A stretch of DNA of 8,305 bases. It comes from Clostridia bacterium (lineage in GTDB: Bacteria; Bacillota; Clostridia; Christensenellales; UBA1242). A model generated the notes under the pieces. The model was given only the letters and a program-made list of their open reading frames with translations, was not told the origin of the DNA and made no database searches. A program made the position numbers and the translations under genes. Each line of letters starts with the position of its first letter. The first letter of the stretch is position 1. The stretch lies in assembly GCA_017473795.1 (NCBI GenBank), contig JAFUJE010000097.1, positions 1 through 8,305 on the forward strand, given 5' to 3'. Below, in pieces: positions 5,863 through 8,305 of the stretch.

Positions 5863-6912
5863 TTATTTTTTCATGCTAGCACGTAAACGCTCAATTGCTG
5901 CCATGATTTCATCGGTCGAACGTGGCGCAGGTTTGCTTGCACCTGTTGCTGTGGTCGGACGTACAGTTGTCGTCGTAGTGCTGGTGGTCGTGGTACGATT
6001 AGCACCCAAAGTTGAATTAAACGAACTTAATGGACGACTTGCCGGACGACTGGTTGCAGTTGTGCTGGTGGTCGTTGTCGTGCGTGGAGTATAAAGCGTG
6101 CTGGTACGAGTCGTACTGGTTAATGGTGTAGTTGTATTACGTACTGGTGTAACTGGAGTTACCGGACGTACTGGTTCAACCGGAGCCACTGGTTTTGCCT
6201 TAACAGATACCGGTTCTGCTACAGGAGTTACTACTGGAGTTTCTTTAACTTCTTCAACTACAGGTTCAACAACAGTTTTTTCTTCTTCAACTTTTTCTTT
6301 CACTTCAACAATTGGTTCATCGTCTTCCATAGCTGGCATAACAAATGCTGGTTCAACATTTTCTTCTACGACTGCTGTCTCATTTTCTTCAGTCTTTGCT
6401 TCAGTTGTTACTGGCGCTACCTCTTCTGCTACTTCTGCTACTTCTTCAGTTGCTACTACTTCGTTTTCCTTGATTTCTGTTTTAACTTCTTCCAAGGTTG
6501 GTTTTTCCACTTCATGTGAAGTTGCAGTATTTTCGGCAACATTTTTGACTACCGGAGTTTTATCAATTTCACGGCTGTAAACAGCACGTTCCACATAGGT
6601 ATAACGTGGACGACGGTAGAAAACCAAACGTAATAAGTAACAAACCAAAACTACCAAGCATGGAATTTCTAAATTAGCCATAACGGTAAAGATGTCATTA
6701 TTTGCCTGAGCAAAAATGATAATTGTCGCAAAAATAAAATACGACCAGATTAACCATTGTGGCACTAAACGTTTGCGTAAAGCACAACCGGTAATTGCCA
6801 AAATCAAAGCAATACCAATTACCCCGACACCTGCCCATAAGACAGCATCTAACGGGATGAAATTATTGACTTTTGCCAAAAAGTCTACTGATATATTCCA
6901 AAATTTATCCAT
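5863..6912 (-). CDS. Three-helix membrane protein with Glu/Val-rich then Thr/Pro-rich tail
   Basis: 349 aa from the ATG at 6912. Three membrane helices at about residues 22-43, 52-70 and 82-99 are followed by a basic stretch (RRPRYTYVERAVYSR). Then come an acidic Glu/Val/Thr low-complexity region (about 123-232), a Pro/Val repeat region with PVxP units (about 232-260), a Thr-rich region with runs of four to six Thr (about 260-322), and a short C-terminal helix DEIMAAIERLRASMKK. Positive charges after helices 1 and 3 put the tail in the cytoplasm by the positive-inside rule. The C-terminal helix could be a docking element at the end of a flexible spacer; that is inference. I do not recognise the family. 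An ATG at 6936 is in frame (8 more residues), but it places the -10 box inside the gene and has no Shine-Dalgarno. The gene is convergent with cysS with a 7-nt gap. Confidence 0.85.
   Translation of the reverse strand: MDKFWNISVDFLAKVNNFIPLDAVLWAGVGVIGIALILAITGCALRKRLVPQWLIWSYFIFATIIIFAQANNDIFTVMANLEIPCLVVLVCYLLRLVFYRRPRYTYVERAVYSREIDKTPVVKNVAENTATSHEVEKPTLEEVKTEIKENEVVATEEVAEVAEEVAPVTTEAKTEENETAVVEENVEPAFVMPAMEDDEPIVEVKEKVEEEKTVVEPVVEEVKETPVVTPVAEPVSVKAKPVAPVEPVRPVTPVTPVRNTTTPLTSTTRTSTLYTPRTTTTTSTTATSRPASRPLSSFNSTLGANRTTTTSTTTTTVRPTTATGASKPAPRSTDEIMAAIERLRASMKK
5978..6075. repeat. 14-bp direct repeat in the Thr-rich coding region
   Basis: The plus-strand 14-mer GTGCTGGTGGTCGT occurs at 5978-5991 and 6062-6075, an 84-bp period (28 codons). 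On the coding strand each copy lies within a run of Thr codons. It suggests growth of the Thr tracts by slippage or local duplication, although most of the tract uses mixed Thr codons. Confidence 0.6.
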
Positions 6913-6923
6913 AGTATTATAAT
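6895..6923 (+). promoter_or_regulatory. Promoter of the 77-aa Cys-rich gene, sharing a palindromic -10
   Basis: Plus strand: perfect TATAAT at 6918-6923, with a weak -35 ATTCCA (6895-6900, 3/6) 17 nt upstream. TATTATAATA (6915-6924) is a perfect 10-bp palindrome, so the same bases form a -10 on both strands. The predicted start is near 6930. Confidence 0.5.
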
Positions 6924-6948
6924 AACATTTTTTCATCTAAAAATGCAA
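6919..6948 (-). promoter_or_regulatory. Promoter of the three-helix/tail protein, extended -10, predicted leaderless
   Basis: Minus strand: TGT immediately followed by TATTAT (6927-6919) gives an extended -10 (TGn plus a 5/6 hexamer). A weak -35 TTGCAT (6948-6943) sits 18 nt upstream. AATACT (6 nt) separates the -10 from the ATG at 6912. Confidence 0.55.
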
Positions 6949-7056
6949 GATATTTTCACAATTCAAATTGGCTTTCCATATCATGACGTAGGACAACAAA
7001 ATTTTACAGAAGAACGATGCATCGGTTGTCCTAACATAGCAATTAAGGAGATAAAA
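6930..7056 (+). promoter_or_regulatory. Structured 5' leader of the 77-aa gene, candidate cis-regulatory RNA
   Basis: About 125 nt lie between the predicted transcription start and the ATG at 7057. A perfect 9-bp inverted repeat, TAGGACAAC (6989-6997) and GTTGTCCTA (7025-7033), encloses a 27-nt loop. The loop contains two palindromes, AAAATTTT (6998-7005) and CGATGCATCG (7015-7024). ATG (6983-6985) and CAT (7035-7037) can extend the stem. Directly 5' is a second weak hairpin: GATAT (6949-6953) with ATATC (6978-6982), and inner CAAT (6959-6962) with ATTG (6967-6970). TTTCC (6973-6977) could pair with GGAGA (7048-7052) over the ribosome site in a competing fold. I do not recognise a known riboswitch class. 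The arrangement is visible; function is inference. Confidence 0.4.
7045..7050 (+). promoter_or_regulatory. Strong Shine-Dalgarno site deciding the start at 7057
   Basis: AAGGAG lies 6 nt before the ATG at 7057. The frame is open upstream to 6943, but no upstream ATG has such a site, so this fixes the start. Confidence 0.8.
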
Positions 7057-7290
7057 ATGTTTGATGAAATGTTAAAAGGAATGGGTTCCAAACATCACGA
7101 CTGCGATTGCCACGAAACACCAAAACCCAAGAAATGCAGCACCAGTTGCGACGTTTTATGGATGATTATATTGTTGATGGTCATCTTGAAAGGCGGTTTC
7201 TTCGGTCTTGATCTTTGCACCTTAATCATTTTGTTCATTGTTTTCGGCAAAGACATTCTGTGCAAATTCCGTTGCAACCCATGTTGCTAA
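7057..7290 (+). CDS. 77-aa Cys/His-rich membrane protein
   Basis: A short N-terminal cytosolic or external segment holds a metal-ligand-like cluster HHDCDCH (residues 13-19) and C27/C31. It is followed by two hydrophobic segments (about 33-45 and 53-66) forming a hairpin around GGFFGLDLC, then a Cys-rich end CKFRCNPCC. Nine of 77 residues are Cys (16, 18, 27, 31, 54, 69, 73, 76, 77). Both termini should lie on the same side of the membrane, so the two Cys clusters could form one site. Possible roles are metal binding, a redox-linked function, or a spore or envelope small protein; I do not recognise the family. The gene stands alone with its own promoter, a structured leader and a strong terminator, which suggests separate regulation. 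The gene is credible because of the Shine-Dalgarno and terminator framing. Confidence 0.8.
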   Translation: MFDEMLKGMGSKHHDCDCHETPKPKKCSTSCDVLWMIILLMVILKGGFFGLDLCTLIILFIVFGKDILCKFRCNPCC

Positions 7291-7307
7291 ACCTAACCAA
7301 TGCCAAG

Positions 7308-7338
7308 AAAAAGAAGTCCTCCCCCGGGACTTCTTTTT
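7308..7338. terminator. Strong bidirectional intrinsic terminator
   Basis: A perfect 12-bp stem, AAAAAGAAGTCC (7308-7319) with GGACTTCTTTTT (7327-7338), encloses a 7-nt C-rich loop. T runs follow on both strands. It separates the convergent 77-aa gene (stop 7290) and LOG-family gene (stop 7346) and can serve both. Confidence 0.92.
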
Positions 7339-7345
7339 GTCTGTA

Positions 7346-7912
7346 TTATTTTTTAATTTTTAATAATTCTTTCATCAATGCTTCCGGCGTATCCACCACA
7401 GTAAATAAATCTTCTGGTTTAATTTTATAAGGACTGCCACCTAACCCAGTTTTCGTAAAGCCATTTTGGTTAATAAAATCATAGAATTCAATTTGTTTAT
7501 TGTAAAAACCGTCATAGTTATACAAAAACAACTTAGCACTAATTTCACCCGAACGTAACGCTTCAACACTCGCCCAGAATTCGTATAAGGTGCCAATTCC
7601 ACCAGGCACAAAAACGATTGCATCACTGTTGTGTGACATTGCATCTTGACGTTCGCCAATTGTTTCCAAAACAACAACTTTGTCAGTTGTCATACCGTTT
7701 AAATCATCAATGTAAGTTTTTGGTAAATACAAAGTGTTCGGTTTTTTACGTTCAATATACACTTGGTGAATTACTGCCAAAACACCATGTTTATTACCAC
7801 CCCAGATTAATTCGATATCATGGTCACAAAACAACTCACCAATACGACGCACGCACTCAGTAAACTTTACGTTGGTCGCCGGATTGGTACCACCACACAC
7901 ACAAACTTTCAT
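7346..7912 (-). CDS. LOG family protein (predicted nucleoside 5'-monophosphate phosphoribohydrolase)
   Basis: 188 aa, full family length, Rossmann-type fold. The N-terminal strand MKVCVCGGTN is followed by LIWGGNKHGVLAVI (35-48, the nucleotide-binding GG-x-x-x-G-x-[MLV] region), ERQDAM (87-92, the R-x-x-x-M motif with R88), and the signature PGGIGTLYE (103-111) with its catalytic Glu111. LOG proteins release the base from cytokinin riboside 5'-monophosphates or AMP in plants and actinobacteria; in most bacteria the physiological substrate is unknown, and names such as TIGR00730 family are used. The ATG at 7912 is served by GGGAG (7927-7923), 10 nt upstream, within the end of the preceding gene. 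Only 6 nt separate the two genes, so they are likely cotranscribed. Assignment is firm at family level; the substrate is inference. Confidence 0.92.
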   Translation of the reverse strand: MKVCVCGGTNPATNVKFTECVRRIGELFCDHDIELIWGGNKHGVLAVIHQVYIERKKPNTLYLPKTYIDDLNGMTTDKVVVLETIGERQDAMSHNSDAIVFVPGGIGTLYEFWASVEALRSGEISAKLFLYNYDGFYNKQIEFYDFINQNGFTKTGLGGSPYKIKPEDLFTVVDTPEALMKELLKIKK

Positions 7913-7918
7913 CTTATA

Positions 7919-8305
7919 TTATCTCCCTAAAACAAATAAATGATTTGCAAAATCAATAATTGCATCGACAGTTTTTAATTTCATGATTTTCTTATTTTCG
8001 GCACCGTCCAATTCCGGTACTTCAATTCCACGATTAATTACTTGTGCCAACAAAGTTTCGAAACCTTGAATCATCAAGTTAATCATTTCCTTATCCACCG
8101 CCTTACGGCGTAAACGAGTTATAATGCGTTCAGAGAAAGCCAAAACACTGGCTACATTACGTAATTGTTTCGCAGTTGAAATTAACTGACTTTCCGCCGG
8201 AGTCATTTGCTTTTCTTGTTCTGCTAATAAAATTTCTTGGATTGCATCCCAGTTAATATCCAAACCTACTAAAGTAGCCGTAGCAAAATCCAAACTTCCC
8301 CAAAG
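7919..8305 (-). CDS. Unrecognised helical protein, C-terminal part (5' end outside window)
   Basis: The minus-strand frame is open to the window edge. The first in-window TTG (8293) is probably not the start, since the frame continues upstream through Leu-Trp-Gly-Ser. About 128 residues are visible and nearly all are predicted helical and charged, for example the segment with QEILLAEQEKQMTPAESQLI and the basic patch ERIITRLRRKAVDKEM, ending FANHLFVLGR. No membrane segment, no Cys and no motif that I recognise. It precedes the LOG-family gene by 6 nt and carries that gene's Shine-Dalgarno in its last codons, so the two form an operon. The family cannot be named from this fragment. Confidence 0.75.
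   Translation of the reverse strand, partial: LWGSLDFATATLVGLDINWDAIQEILLAEQEKQMTPAESQLISTAKQLRNVASVLAFSERIITRLRRKAVDKEMINLMIQGFETLLAQVINRGIEVPELDGAENKKIMKLKTVDAIIDFANHLFVLGR

Noticed and set aside
5941..6250. Short repeated GT/GG-rich strings as a possible CRISPR or tandem array
   Set aside because: They are mixed Thr/Pro/Val codons of a low-complexity coding region with no regular spacer-repeat length.
6098..6580. 160-aa plus-strand Ser/Thr-rich frame
   Set aside because: It is the antisense of the Glu/Val/Thr-rich tail; low complexity on one strand keeps the other open. No start signal.
6913..6936. Upstream ATG for the three-helix protein adding eight residues
   Set aside because: No Shine-Dalgarno; the added codons contain the palindromic -10 element.
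6943..7056. N-terminal extension of the 77-aa protein from the ATG at 6943
   Set aside because: The frame is open, but AAGGAG at 7045-7050 clearly serves the ATG at 7057, and the upstream stretch forms inverted repeats better read as leader RNA. Kept as an alternative only.
7918..7923. GATAAT 5 nt before the LOG gene ATG as another leaderless promoter
   Set aside because: A proper Shine-Dalgarno (GGGAG) is present, no -35 at an acceptable distance, and the gene is 6 nt after another gene, so operon transcription is simpler.

Overview
The window (about 40% G+C, standard genetic code) looks like chromosomal DNA of an uncultured, anaerobe-type Bacillota/Clostridia lineage. The best lineage clue is a YabP-type sporulation protein gene at 4178-4441 followed by a very short YabQ-like membrane protein gene, an order known from endospore formers. 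A small Cys-rich membrane protein and a LOG-family hydrolase also fit. The organism assignment is inference; no rRNA is present.

Layout. (1) 1-1966, plus strand: the 3' part of metG overlaps hisS by 7 nt, a two-gene aminoacyl-tRNA synthetase operon ending in an intrinsic terminator that lies inside the next, convergent gene. (2) 4441 down to 1963, minus strand: yabP, a yabQ-like gene, a two-helix pilin-like protein with a Cys-rich ectodomain, acyl carrier protein, and a polytopic membrane protein that may be a degenerate cation/Ca2+ exchanger relative. (3) 4470-5855, plus strand: cysS, divergent from yabP with only 28 nt between the two start codons. (4) 6912 down to 5863, minus strand: a three-helix membrane protein with a long Glu/Val- then Thr/Pro-rich tail, convergent with cysS. 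(5) 7057-7290, plus strand: a 77-aa Cys/His-rich membrane protein with a structured leader of about 125 nt, read from a palindromic -10 shared with the divergent gene. (6) 8305 down to 7346, minus strand: an unrecognised helical protein (cut by the window edge) and a LOG-family phosphoribohydrolase, separated from region 5 by a strong bidirectional terminator.

How it fits together. Three tRNA synthetase genes (Met, His, Cys) lie within 6 kb, interleaved with envelope or sporulation genes. The metabolic content is housekeeping. The less ordinary material is in the promoters and small membrane proteins: several genes (acpP, cysS, yabP, the 3-TM tail protein) have a good -10 box only 5-6 nt before the start codon, suggesting leaderless mRNAs, whereas hisS, the 77-aa gene and the LOG gene have ordinary Shine-Dalgarno sites. 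The plus strand is poor in G relative to C over most of the window, regardless of coding direction, so it is probably the lagging strand.

I do not see a CRISPR array, IS element, tRNA or a recognisable defence system. No stretch over 300 bases lacks a gene; the longest non-coding piece is the 144-bp region 6913-7056, which is described as promoter and leader.
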